A stretch of 64,000 bases of DNA from FEN-1073 sp963780865. Lineage in GTDB: Bacteria; Chloroflexota; Anaerolineae; Anaerolineales; RBG-16-64-43. The stretch spans positions 1 through 64,000 of the forward strand of contig CAWADT010000017.1 in the NCBI GenBank assembly GCA_963780865.1, in the 5' to 3' direction. A program made the translations under genes and the position numbers. The notes beneath the pieces are model-generated. The model made no database searches. It saw nothing but the letters and a program-made list of their open reading frames with translations, and was not told the DNA's origin. Positions 35,108 through 43,490 of the stretch are shown here, piece by piece (the first letter of the stretch is position 1; each line of letters begins with the position of its first letter).

Positions 35108-38100
35108 ATGCCTGCCCTTTTTTCCTCCACTGTCTTCGGACCCCAACCGGTTTTCCGGCGCGCGGCGCGATGCATCGCTGTAATCCTTTTGGCCGGAATA
35201 ATGCTCAGCCAGATTTCACCATCCTGGGCGCGGGCGGCCGCTCAACCCTGGATGGACAGCTCGCTTCCACCCGAACAGCGCGCCGGACTTCTGCTGGGAG
35301 TGATGACCGTCGATGAAAAGATCGCCATGGTCCACGGCGACAGCCCGCACGGCTACGTCGGACGCGTGCCGGGAAATGCGCGCCTGGGAATTCCGGAATT
35401 GATTTTGCAGGATGGCCCGGCCGGCGCGGCCGGCGGGCTGACTTCGGTCACCGCTTTTCCAGACCCAATCACCGTGGCCGCCAGTTGGGATGTGGACTTA
35501 ATGCAGCGTTATGGCGCGGCGATGGCGGAAGAGGAACGCGATAAAGGGGTCAACGTCCAGCTCGGCCCGATGATGAACATGGATCGGGTCCCGCTGGCCG
35601 GCCGGAATTTTGAGGGCTATGGTGAAGACCCATACCTTGCCGGTCAATTGGCGGCCGCGGCGGTGCGCGGAATCCAGAGCCGGGGCGTCATCGCCACCGC
35701 CAAGCATTTCATCAATAATGATCAGGAATTCCAACGCACTACCATCAGCGCCGAGATCGACCTCCGCACGCTCCACGAACTCTACCTGCCGCCCTTTGCG
35801 GCGGCGGTGAGGGCGGGCGTGGGAGCCATCATGTGCTCCTATAACCTGATCCACGGAGTTTATGCCTGCGAAAACGACGAAACGCAAAATACTTTGTTGA
35901 AAGGCGAGTTGGGATTCACCGGCTGGATCATGTCGGACTGGGGAGCCACCCACAGCACGGCCGATGCGGCCAACCATGGGCTGGATATGGAAATGCCGAG
36001 CGGCGTCTTCTTTACCAACCTTCAGGCTGCCCTTAATTCGGGGGAAGTGACCACCTTCCGGTTGAACGACATGGTGCTGCGGATCCTGACCGTCATGTTC
36101 CGGATGGGCCTGTTCGACCGCGCGCCGGTCGGCTCGATCGGCGCGGATGTGCAAAGCCCGGTCCACACCCAACTCGCCCAGGACGCGGCCGCCCAAAGCA
36201 TGGTGTTGCTGAAAAATTCCAACCAGGTCCTCCCGCTCGACGAATCGAAAATCCATTCGATCGCCGTGTTTGGCGGGACCGCCGACACGATCCCCGTTAT
36301 CGCTGGCGGCGGGTCCGCCCATGTCACCCCGGACCAGATCGTCACGCCCCTGCAGGGGATCATCGCGCGAGCCGGCAATAGCGCCGTCGTCCGGTATTTT
36401 CAGGAAACCGAACTCGCGGGAAATCCGATTCCCGCCGCATTTTTCAAAACGCCAAAAGGCGGCCAAGGCTTGCAGGCCCAATACTTCAACAATTCGACCC
36501 TGAGCGGCAATCCCGTGCTGAGCCGGGTGGACCCCAACATCGATTTCAGCTGGGATGGCGGCGCACCCGGCAACGGGGTGAGCAACGGCGACTGGTCGGC
36601 GCGCTGGACGGGCACCATCACCGCCCCGACGGCCGGCCTCTACAATCTTGCCCTCATCAGCCACGGCGGCAGCCGGTTGTATATCGACGGCCAGCTGGTC
36701 ATCGACAACTGGGGTGACCACGCCGAGCAAACCAAGTTATTGAAAAGGAGATTGCAAACCGGGAAAACCTACGCTATCACGGTGGAGTACGCCCAAGCCG
36801 GCGAGACCGGCGACGTTCATTTCACCTGGTTCAAACCCGGCGACGATACTTTGGCTCAAGCGGCGGCCTTCGCCAGCCAATCCGATGTTGCTATCGTCGT
36901 GACGGGTTCCGGCTCGGGCGAGGGAGCCGACCAGCAGGGCCTCGACGTTTTAAACGACGCGCTGGTGTCGGCCGTGGCACAGGGCAACTCGCGCACCATC
37001 GTGGTGGTGTATTCCCCCGCGCAGGTTCTCATGCCGTGGACCGATCAGGTTTCCGCCATCCTCCTCGGTTGGTTGCCCGGGCAGGAGGCGGGCGGCGCTT
37101 TGGCCTCCGTGCTGTTTGGGGATGTCAACCCGTCGGGCAAGCTGCCGATGACATTTGCGCAAAATGAGGCGGATTATCCCGCCAACACACCGGAGCAATA
37201 CCCGGGAGTCGACGGACACGTCTATTACACGGAAGGCCTCCGGATGGGGTACCGCTATTTCGACAGCGCGGGTATCAAACCCCTCTTCCCCTTCGGGTAC
37301 GGGCTGTCCTACACCACCTTCGATTACGCCAATCTGACCATCAGCCCCGCCGGTGTCTCCGCGGACGGCGCCGTGACCATCAGCGTGGACGTGACTAACA
37401 GCGGCGCGCGCCCCGGCGCCGAAGTGGCCCAACTCTATTTGGGTTTTCCGATGGAGAGCAGCGAGCCTCCCAGCCAGTTGAAAGGTTTTCAAAAAGTCTT
37501 CCTGCAGCCGGGCGAAACCCGGCGCGTGACCTTTCAGGTCGCGCCGCAGGATTTCTCTTTTTGGAGCGCCGGGTTGAACCAATGGGTGGCCTACCCGGGT
37601 TCCTATCAGGTCATGGTGGGATCCTCCTCGCGCGATATTCGCGAGAGCGGCACTTTCAATGTCAGTGGGGGACCGCTCGCGGGGACGGTTTACCAGGCGG
37701 AGGCGGCAGCTCTCTGGGGGGGCGCAACCGTCGCCAATAACCAGGCCCTCTACACGGGCACCGGATTTGTCGGCGGGTACGATCAGGCGGGCGCCGCGGC
37801 CGCCTTCACCGTTCATGTCGACAGCGCCGGCGCATACAATCTGACCCTGCGGTACGCCAGCGCCATGCAGCTGACCGGATCCGATACGCCGCGCTCGCTG
37901 AGCATTTACGTCAATGGCGCGCGGGCCGCCCATACCAGTCTGCCGAGCCTCGCCAATTGGGACACTTGGGATTTCAAGACGGAGACGCTCTCCCTTCAGG
38001 CCGGCGACAATACGATTACCTATCAGTACGATTCAGGCGATAGCGGCGGCGTCCACTTGGACGCGGTCCTGGTCGAGAAATATGTGAAACCCGCGCCGAC

Positions 38101-38302
38101 CGCGACGGCGACGAATCGTCCCATCATCGTGGTTACTTCCACGCCGGCGCCCGCCACGCAGGAAGCCGCGACGCTGACGCCTGCCGCACCTGGTTCATCC
38201 GGTTCCGCTTTGCTTCCGGATGTTCTCCTGGGCGTCGTGATCCTCGCGGTTTTCGCCGCGGTTGGAATTGTGCTCTCGCGACGGCGATCGCGGGGAGGTT
38301 AG
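35108..38302 (+). CDS. Surface-anchored GH3 beta-glucosidase with PA14 insert and CBM6/35-like module
   Basis: 1064 residues. A signal peptide (IAVILLAGIMLSQISPSWA) precedes the GH3 barrel, with nucleophile Asp near residue 277 in MSDWGATHS and KHFINND. The GH3 C-domain is interrupted at about 445-590 by a PA14 domain (GLQAQYFNNSTLSG, LYIDGQLVIDNWGDH), as in several glucan- and oligosaccharide-active beta-glucosidases. Then come the FN3-like domain (VTISVDVTNSGARPGAEVAQLYL), a CBM6/35-like module (YQAEAAALWGG), a Thr/Pro linker and a C-terminal membrane helix ending RRRSRGG. It is therefore exported and tethered, and probably trims beta-glucan oligosaccharides at the surface. Confidence 0.92.
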   Translation: MPALFSSTVFGPQPVFRRAARCIAVILLAGIMLSQISPSWARAAAQPWMDSSLPPEQRAGLLLGVMTVDEKIAMVHGDSPHGYVGRVPGNARLGIPELILQDGPAGAAGGLTSVTAFPDPITVAASWDVDLMQRYGAAMAEEERDKGVNVQLGPMMNMDRVPLAGRNFEGYGEDPYLAGQLAAAAVRGIQSRGVIATAKHFINNDQEFQRTTISAEIDLRTLHELYLPPFAAAVRAGVGAIMCSYNLIHGVYACENDETQNTLLKGELGFTGWIMSDWGATHSTADAANHGLDMEMPSGVFFTNLQAALNSGEVTTFRLNDMVLRILTVMFRMGLFDRAPVGSIGADVQSPVHTQLAQDAAAQSMVLLKNSNQVLPLDESKIHSIAVFGGTADTIPVIAGGGSAHVTPDQIVTPLQGIIARAGNSAVVRYFQETELAGNPIPAAFFKTPKGGQGLQAQYFNNSTLSGNPVLSRVDPNIDFSWDGGAPGNGVSNGDWSARWTGTITAPTAGLYNLALISHGGSRLYIDGQLVIDNWGDHAEQTKLLKRRLQTGKTYAITVEYAQAGETGDVHFTWFKPGDDTLAQAAAFASQSDVAIVVTGSGSGEGADQQGLDVLNDALVSAVAQGNSRTIVVVYSPAQVLMPWTDQVSAILLGWLPGQEAGGALASVLFGDVNPSGKLPMTFAQNEADYPANTPEQYPGVDGHVYYTEGLRMGYRYFDSAGIKPLFPFGYGLSYTTFDYANLTISPAGVSADGAVTISVDVTNSGARPGAEVAQLYLGFPMESSEPPSQLKGFQKVFLQPGETRRVTFQVAPQDFSFWSAGLNQWVAYPGSYQVMVGSSSRDIRESGTFNVSGGPLAGTVYQAEAAALWGGATVANNQALYTGTGFVGGYDQAGAAAAFTVHVDSAGAYNLTLRYASAMQLTGSDTPRSLSIYVNGARAAHTSLPSLANWDTWDFKTETLSLQAGDNTITYQYDSGDSGGVHLDAVLVEKYVKPAPTATATNRPIIVVTSTPAPATQEAATLTPAAPGSSGSALLPDVLLGVVILAVFAAVGIVLSRRRSRGG

Positions 38303-38749
38303 CAAGGCACCAACCGCGTGGTGAAAGGATTCTTCCTATCCCAACCGGTGTGAAACCGAGTTTCGTCGGGTCTGCTTACCGGGCGGGTTGAATTGCCTAT
38401 GTTTAATCGAAGGCGGAATTCGAACGGGTTAAATCCGATGGTATTCTTCCTTTTAAGTAGTATGAGCGACACCTTCCGGATCTTCACCCGCGCCTCCCGA
38501 ATCGCCGGGATGAAAATTCCATCGCCGGATTCGGTTATTTTCAACACATGGCCTTCCTAGAAGACGGCATCCTAGTTTTCTCCGGCGGCAAAGAAAATTG
38601 CCTTGGTCAGCTCATTGTCTAGTTCGGAATATCGGGCTTCATCTGTTTTCAATTTACGACATGGGCCGTTTTATCGATCCGTTCGCGAAAATGGGTATAA
38701 TGCCGCACAAGCGTGTCTTTGAAAATACAAACGAATTTATGATCTGATT
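38303..38749. other. Intergenic region before the deacetylase gene
   Basis: About 450 bases without a supportable gene. A TATAAT (38696-38701) lies about 50 bases before the deacetylase start and is a plausible -10. No convincing -35 is seen at the usual distance. Confidence 0.4.
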
Positions 38750-39739
38750 ATGCTTTCCATTTACAGCAAACCTTTCCCGCAACTGACTATTCTGGTTCTA
38801 TTTTTCTTCGCCGCAGGATGTACCGGTGGATCCGGCCTGCCGGTATCCGTTTCTCCTGCTGAAACAACAATTGCTTCCCCGCTGTCCACGGCTTCCGCGA
38901 CAAGCACTCCCACCATACCCAGCGCCACCGCAACGGCGCTTTCCACCCCAACCGCCGCCCGTTCGCCGGACCCGACCTTGCAGCAGGCCCTTTGCCAATC
39001 GGTCGCGATTCCGACGCTTACCAGGCGCCAGATCATTGCGCCGATTCTGCTTTACCACCACATTGGCAGCGCAAATCTGGAATCCGATGGTATTTCCGAT
39101 TCTCGGTATAACGTCGACGTGAATAATTTCCTCGCGCAGATCGATCTCTTAAAAACGCTTGGATACAACACCGTCGGGGTCAGCCAAATCGCCAGCGCCA
39201 TGCTGGACCAGGGGTCGCTGCCCGAGCGTCCGATCGCGATCACTTTTGACGACGGCTGGGAAGATCAATTCCTTAACGCCGTTCCTCCTCTCCAGGAACG
39301 CGGCCTGATGGCCACCTTCTACATCGTGAGCACCTACCCCGGCGGACAGGATTTCATCACCTGGGACCAACTAGCCCAAATGGCCGCCGACGGGATGGAG
39401 ATCGGCTCACACTCCCGGACTCATGCCCATCTTCCAAAACTGGAGTACGATGCGCTTTGGTCGGAAATCCGGGTGTCGAAGGTGGAGCTTGAAAAGAAGC
39501 TAAAGGTTGCGGTGCCCACCTTTTCCTATCCGTATGGAGAACTCACGCAGAACCCCGATCTCGCCACGCTCGTCAGCCGGGCCGGGTACCGAGCGGCGGT
39601 CGGGACGGATCCGGGAACAATACAATATCAAATATTCTATTTACGGCGCCTGGAAGTGACCGGTTCAGAAACACTGGCTGAGTTCGCGGCGTCGCTTCCC
39701 TGGAACGCTCAAGGAACCGGCCTCTGCCCCTCCAAATAA
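38750..39739 (+). CDS. Polysaccharide deacetylase (CE4) lipoprotein
   Basis: 329-residue secreted lipoprotein: signal with lipobox FAAGC, a Ser/Thr/Pro/Ala linker to about residue 75, then a NodB-homology domain. ITFDDGWEDQF holds the catalytic base Asp and the metal-binding Asp. The HxxxH metal ligands are in SHSRTH, and FSYPYGE and a C-terminal RRLEVTG complete the motif set. CE4 enzymes remove acetyl groups from peptidoglycan, chitin or acetyl-xylan, and the target here is unknown. There is no clear Shine-Dalgarno sequence before ATG 38750, but the signal peptide begins right there. Confidence 0.9.
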   Translation: MLSIYSKPFPQLTILVLFFFAAGCTGGSGLPVSVSPAETTIASPLSTASATSTPTIPSATATALSTPTAARSPDPTLQQALCQSVAIPTLTRRQIIAPILLYHHIGSANLESDGISDSRYNVDVNNFLAQIDLLKTLGYNTVGVSQIASAMLDQGSLPERPIAITFDDGWEDQFLNAVPPLQERGLMATFYIVSTYPGGQDFITWDQLAQMAADGMEIGSHSRTHAHLPKLEYDALWSEIRVSKVELEKKLKVAVPTFSYPYGELTQNPDLATLVSRAGYRAAVGTDPGTIQYQIFYLRRLEVTGSETLAEFAASLPWNAQGTGLCPSK

Positions 39740-39757
39740 TTCTCCGCCCGCCTCTGA

Positions 39758-40017
39758 TTAACAGGGTGCTGAAAAAGTCTGGGTTTGTCATTGCGAGCCT
39801 CACCCCGGCTTCGCCGCGAGGCCTGGGGAGCGAAGCGACCCCGGACCACCCCAACCGGGGCGGGCGAAGCAATCTGGGCTTTCTGACTCGAATAGCGAGA
39901 TTGCCCCGGCCCGCCCGGTGGGCTTTCCGGGGCGGGCTTCGCTCCCTTCCCCCGAAATACACAAGGGCACGCGGTCGCTCGCAATGACATCTCCCCTGTT
40001 TTTCAGCATCCTGTCAA
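39758..40017. repeat. MITE-like element with nested inverted repeats
   Basis: Outer ends 39758-39777 and 39999-40017 are inverted copies of TTAACAGGGTGCTGAAAAAG with about three mismatches. Inner perfect 11-bp arms GTCATTGCGAG (39787-39797) and its complement (39978-39988). The interior is GC-rich and internally complementary and carries no gene. The outer ends closely resemble those at 24302-24481. Confidence 0.7.
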
Positions 40018-40048
40018 AAAAAATACCGCGCGATTAGCCGCGCGGTAT
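40017..40048 (-). terminator. Rho-independent terminator for the NBR1-Ig lipoprotein gene
   Basis: A 10-bp stem (40023-40032 with 40039-40048, 6-base loop) followed on the minus strand by a run of seven to eight T. It directly abuts the MITE-like element. The stem core is related to those at 2877-2902 and 57110-57145. Confidence 0.75.
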
Positions 40049-40112
40049 CTGGTGATCGTGAGCGATTATCGCCGCGTCAGTTCGCATCCCTACCCGGCAG
40101 GAGACAATACGC

Positions 40113-40142
40113 AAATACCCAGCCGATCGCGGCTGGGTATTT
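40113..40142. terminator. Second hairpin downstream of the same gene
   Basis: A perfect 13-bp stem (40113-40125 with 40130-40142, 4-base loop) between the lipoprotein stop (40231) and the terminator at 40017-40048. Its A/T-rich base could act as a weak terminator in either direction. Confidence 0.5.
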
Positions 40143-40230
40143 GCGGTAGATTCGCTGCTTGGGACGCCCGGCGAGAATGAACTCTTCGCGTTCCGCTTTG
40201 TTTTCCGGTCAATCCGGAATATTTAACTGC

Positions 40231-40923
40231 CTAGGCCACAACGACGATTTGGACGATCAACGGTTCTTTTCCGTCCGGCCCCACGCCGAACCGGTTTCCT
40301 GCCGGATCGAAGAGGTACCATTGACCCTGGAACGTGCCCGGATTCGACGGGGCTTTGAGATTAACCTCGATTAAGAGGTTCTGGTTTGGCGGAATAATCT
40401 CGGGAAAATTAACCGACGACGGGCCAAACATATGGTAATCGTATTGGAATCTTAGCGTATAGTCCCGCGTCCAGGTGCACGTGCCGATATTGCGGACCAT
40501 CCACGATTTTACAAACGTGGCACCGGCTTTGATCTTGAAATTATCGACAACCGGGCCGACATCACCCACAAAAAACGCCGCGTTGCAATTTCCAGAGACC
40601 GTGCTGGTGGCCTGGGATACCGGGGTATTGGTGAGTGAGGGCGCGGAAGTGGTTGAAAGACCGGTAACAGGTGTCTCCGTGCTCGTCTGGACGGCGGGTA
40701 TCTCGGTTGTGGTCGGGGATGGATTTGCCGCGGGAGTTTCCGGCGTAGCGGAAGGTTTGGAGGTGGACGTGGCCGCGAGGCCCGACACCTGCGTGAGCAT
40801 CGCTTCCAGGGTTTGCGCCGCTACGGTACCGCCGGAAGGCGCCGCGGTCGTCGCCGCTCCACAAGCCGTGGCCAGAATCAGGAATAGACCGGTAAGTAAG
40901 ACAGTTGCAGATTTTTGAAACAT
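40231..40923 (-). CDS. NBR1-Ig-like domain lipoprotein
   Basis: 230 residues from ATG 40923 (MFQKSATVLL) with AAGGAGAAG as ribosome site. The signal peptide ends at lipobox LATAC. A Thr/Pro/Ser linker of roughly 80 residues follows. The C-terminal domain (FKIKAGATFVKSWMVRNIGTCTWTRDYTLRF, then EIIPPNQNLLIEVNLKAPSNPGTFQGQWYLF) matches the Ig-like domain first seen in human NBR1 and common in Chloroflexota surface proteins. Likely a binding or structural module at the cell surface; no enzyme motif. A minus-strand TATAAT is at 41107-41112, about 180 bases upstream. Confidence 0.85.
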   Translation of the reverse strand: MFQKSATVLLTGLFLILATACGAATTAAPSGGTVAAQTLEAMLTQVSGLAATSTSKPSATPETPAANPSPTTTEIPAVQTSTETPVTGLSTTSAPSLTNTPVSQATSTVSGNCNAAFFVGDVGPVVDNFKIKAGATFVKSWMVRNIGTCTWTRDYTLRFQYDYHMFGPSSVNFPEIIPPNQNLLIEVNLKAPSNPGTFQGQWYLFDPAGNRFGVGPDGKEPLIVQIVVVA

Positions 40924-41910
40924 AAAATTTTCTTCTCCTTCTTGGGTTTGCAGCGCCGCGCTGCGCCGCCTGGAACTTTGTTTCCCGCACTCGGCCTGCG
41001 CGGAGATGGTCACCCAGCCTTGCCATAAAAATCATTCTACGCGAATCGGGTAAACCGAAAAACAACTTTTTTCCGCGCATGGATCGGTTATCTACCGCCC
41101 CAGGTTATTATAATGGAATTGAGTCCGATGCCTAATCAATAGACGAGAAAATAAGTGAAATTATGCTGATTATTTTTCTTCTCCGACACATTTTTAGCTA
41201 AAAAAAGGGTTTTTACTCATTCAGAAATATTTTGGGTATTTATCGCATTTTCCACCTGCCCCGGTTTCCGAGTGAGGCTTGCAAACTTATCATTCTAGAT
41301 TTCACCGGCATCTCAAATCCAACAAATGGAAGCACCTGAAAAAGTCCGCTTGTCGGGAGGCTTGCCCGGACGATCGATGATTTTCAGAGGTTATTAATCT
41401 TTAATCAGCGTTTTCCAAACTGCTCTGACGGAATATTCTTAAAAATAAACGTATTTGCTTCAGCCTTCTCCCTCATCCCGCCCTCCCGTCGCTATCCCTC
41501 GCTCCGCTCGGGACGGGCGCTCCGGGACAGGTTCTCCCTGCATACCCCCGCTTCCCCGCAAAGATCGCGGGGCAGGCGCGAGGACAGGCGCTGGGAGAAG
41601 GTGGCCGGACCCTCGGCAATTTTCCGGGGGGAAGGCCGGATGAGGGAGAGAGATACCAGATCATCAATCCAATGAAATTCTTTCCGGCTTTTCTTGCGCC
41701 AAATAGTTATAAAAAATCCGGGAAAATTCATTCCGTTGGCTCTCATCAAGGACTGCATCTTTGTTATCCGCGCTGATAGTCTCGGTCATTAAGTGGGCGT
41801 TCCAGCGAGCCACGCCTCCATAAATAAAAACCGGGGGCACTCTTGCCGCCGGTTCTCTATTCCGGCAATCGGTTCCTGCCGACGCCCTTCAGCGCGAGGA
41901 ATTCACCCGG
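40924..41910. other. About 1 kb without intact genes
   Basis: Region between the NBR1-Ig lipoprotein start and the native end of the BNR-type lipoprotein. It contains a TATAAT on the minus strand at 41107-41112 and the inverted-repeat element at 41467-41649. Otherwise AT-rich, with no frame that has both a ribosome site and recognisable protein features. Confidence 0.5.
41467..41649. repeat. Inverted-repeat element
   Basis: Perfect 12-bp ends TCTCCCTCATCC (41467-41478) and GGATGAGGGAGA (41638-41649) with further complementary tracts inside (CGCTCCGC and CGGGAC against each other, and CTTCTCCC against GGGAGAAG). It is a non-coding repeat-like unit. Its ends differ from those of the three TGAAAAA elements. 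Confidence 0.55.
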
Positions 41911-42036
41911 TCATTTTCCCGTCGAGGATTGGTGACGATACAGGGTGATTACCTTATCCATCCCAAAGTCGGTCAAGAAGCCGGCGTCGTGCGTGAGGAA
42001 AACCATCCCAAACTTCGCCGGAAGCGATTCCTGAGT
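41911..42036 (-). other. Detached C-terminal tail of the BNR/YCF48-like lipoprotein
   Basis: After the TGA at 42037-42039 the same frame continues for 41 codons (TQESLPAKFGMVFLTHDAGF to QSSTGK) and stops at 41911-41913. Preceded by DGGNS, the interrupted motif would read DGGNSWTQESLP if TGA were TGG (Trp), the standard form of these beta-propeller repeats. Confidence 0.75.
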
Positions 42037-42882
42037 TCAGGAGTTCCCACCGTCGGCGGTCCAAAGCGCCACGAGCACTCCGGCGTTATCCTCCAACCCG
42101 ACGATGACGACCCCATTCCTGGAATTGGCGAAACGAATGGCCCCCACGGGAAATGTCGCGCTCGTTGTGATCTTTTTAGTCAATCCCAAGGGCTTTGCGG
42201 TCCAGCTTTTTCCGCTATCGGCCGTTACATAGAGCGAGCCGTCCTGACCCACTACATATCCCTCGGAGGCCGTGCGCAGCAAAATGGCCGCGATGCTTTG
42301 CGCTTCCTTTGGAAACGTAACGGCCGTCCACGTCTGTCCGCCGTCGCGGGTGGCAAACAATAGCGTACTGTCTGCGACCCATCCGTTGGTATCGTCGATG
42401 AAACTGATGAATTGGCTCCTAGCCAAATCGACGTCGGCGACCGCCTGCCATGTCCGGCCTCCATCCTTGGAGACTTTCACATTGCCGCTTTCCCCAGTGG
42501 TCCAAGCCAGTTTTTCATCGATAATATCAAGACCATGCCGGCACATCGAGCTATTTTGCGCCCGCGGCCAAGTTTTCCCGCCATCGACCGTGTAATGGGT
42601 TTCGCCGTCATATCCGGCCATGATGCCGAAATTTTCATTCAGGAAACCGGCGATGTTAATCGCAGGCTGCATGGGCTCGGTTTGGAATATCCTCTTCCAC
42701 GCCGATGAGGATGCGGTGCCGACGGGCGTCTTGACCCCTGCCGCAACGGTCGGGGTAAAGGTAGATGGCGGGACGCTCGTTGGTTGCGCGGTCGCGGTTT
42801 GCGGCGCGGCTTTCGCGCCGCAGCCGGCCAAGCATCCGGTAAATAGCGCCACGCAGATGCGGATGAGTTTGGACGCGTTCAT
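42037..42882 (-). CDS. BNR/YCF48-like beta-propeller lipoprotein, cut short by an in-frame TGA
   Basis: 281 residues as read, 323 if the stop were Trp. The start at 42882 (MNASKLIRI) has GGAGG. The lipobox is CLAGC, followed by a Thr/Pro linker. The body has repeated Asp-box blades: YTVDGGKTWPRA, SKDGGRTWQAV, ATRDGGQTWTAV, VTADSGKSWTAK and finally TADGGNS, where TGA replaces the expected TGG. Such proteins bind or assist at the cell surface or in photosystem-type assembly, and the role here is unknown. The early stop removes the last blade and could be a mutation or an error. Confidence 0.82.
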   Translation of the reverse strand: MNASKLIRICVALFTGCLAGCGAKAAPQTATAQPTSVPPSTFTPTVAAGVKTPVGTASSSAWKRIFQTEPMQPAINIAGFLNENFGIMAGYDGETHYTVDGGKTWPRAQNSSMCRHGLDIIDEKLAWTTGESGNVKVSKDGGRTWQAVADVDLARSQFISFIDDTNGWVADSTLLFATRDGGQTWTAVTFPKEAQSIAAILLRTASEGYVVGQDGSLYVTADSGKSWTAKPLGLTKKITTSATFPVGAIRFANSRNGVVIVGLEDNAGVLVALWTADGGNS

Positions 42883-43086
42883 GATTTTCCTCCGCGGAAT
42901 CAGAGAGCGGGTCGTGAAATGGCGACTCAATCCTAATGATGGAGAACCATCGTACACATCAAAAAAAGGAGTTATCGGAACCTCGGCGGTTTTCCATCGC
43001 CCAGTGAGCCGCGCGGCGATTGCGGTCGTCGCCCACCTTATCTCCGGGTGGGCAAAATTCGCCATTCCCGCAGGTTGCACAAACTC

Positions 43087-43332
43087 TTAAAGGTGTCCGC
43101 TATCATCCCCATTTCCCGGGCATTGGACCAGCAGCAAAGGCAGGCCCAGATCTCGAAAGCGGGAAAGGATGTCGTGCCATGTGATTGGATCGGTTACGAT
43201 GCCGGTCACAATGGTAAAGGCCGGATGGATATCGGTTTTCTCCACGTGAACGGCCCTGGCGTTGAACTTTTCCAGCCAGCTTGGGTCAAAGCGCCCCTGG
43301 ATTATTAATTGATAGGGTGTCGGTTTTTCCAT
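43087..43332 (-). CDS. Small conserved protein downstream of the MalT-like regulator
   Basis: 81 residues from ATG 43332 (MEKPTPYQLIIQGRFDPSW), weak ribosome site. The composition is compact and globular: IIQGRFDPSWLEKFN, then FTIVTGIVTDPITWHDILSRFRDLGLPLLLVQC. I recognise short proteins of this pattern (QGRLDPSW..., VTGPVxDQAxLHGLLxxIRDLGLxLLSV) from memory as common in Chloroflexota next to LuxR/MalT-type regulators, but cannot name a function. It lies 158 bases after the regulator on the same strand, so it may be co-transcribed. Confidence 0.62.
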   Translation of the reverse strand: MEKPTPYQLIIQGRFDPSWLEKFNARAVHVEKTDIHPAFTIVTGIVTDPITWHDILSRFRDLGLPLLLVQCPGNGDDSGHL

Positions 43333-43490
43333 TTCATTCAGCCCGAGGAACCCTATTTTGATATGAAAATATTCTAGCGAAGGGGTTGCCGAGCCACATC
43401 CATTAAAAGTGGTAGGAAAGGGGTATTTGTGGCGGAGTGATACCAAACGCAAACCGAGGCGGGTGCTGGAGGAGCGGTGGCGGAAAACAG

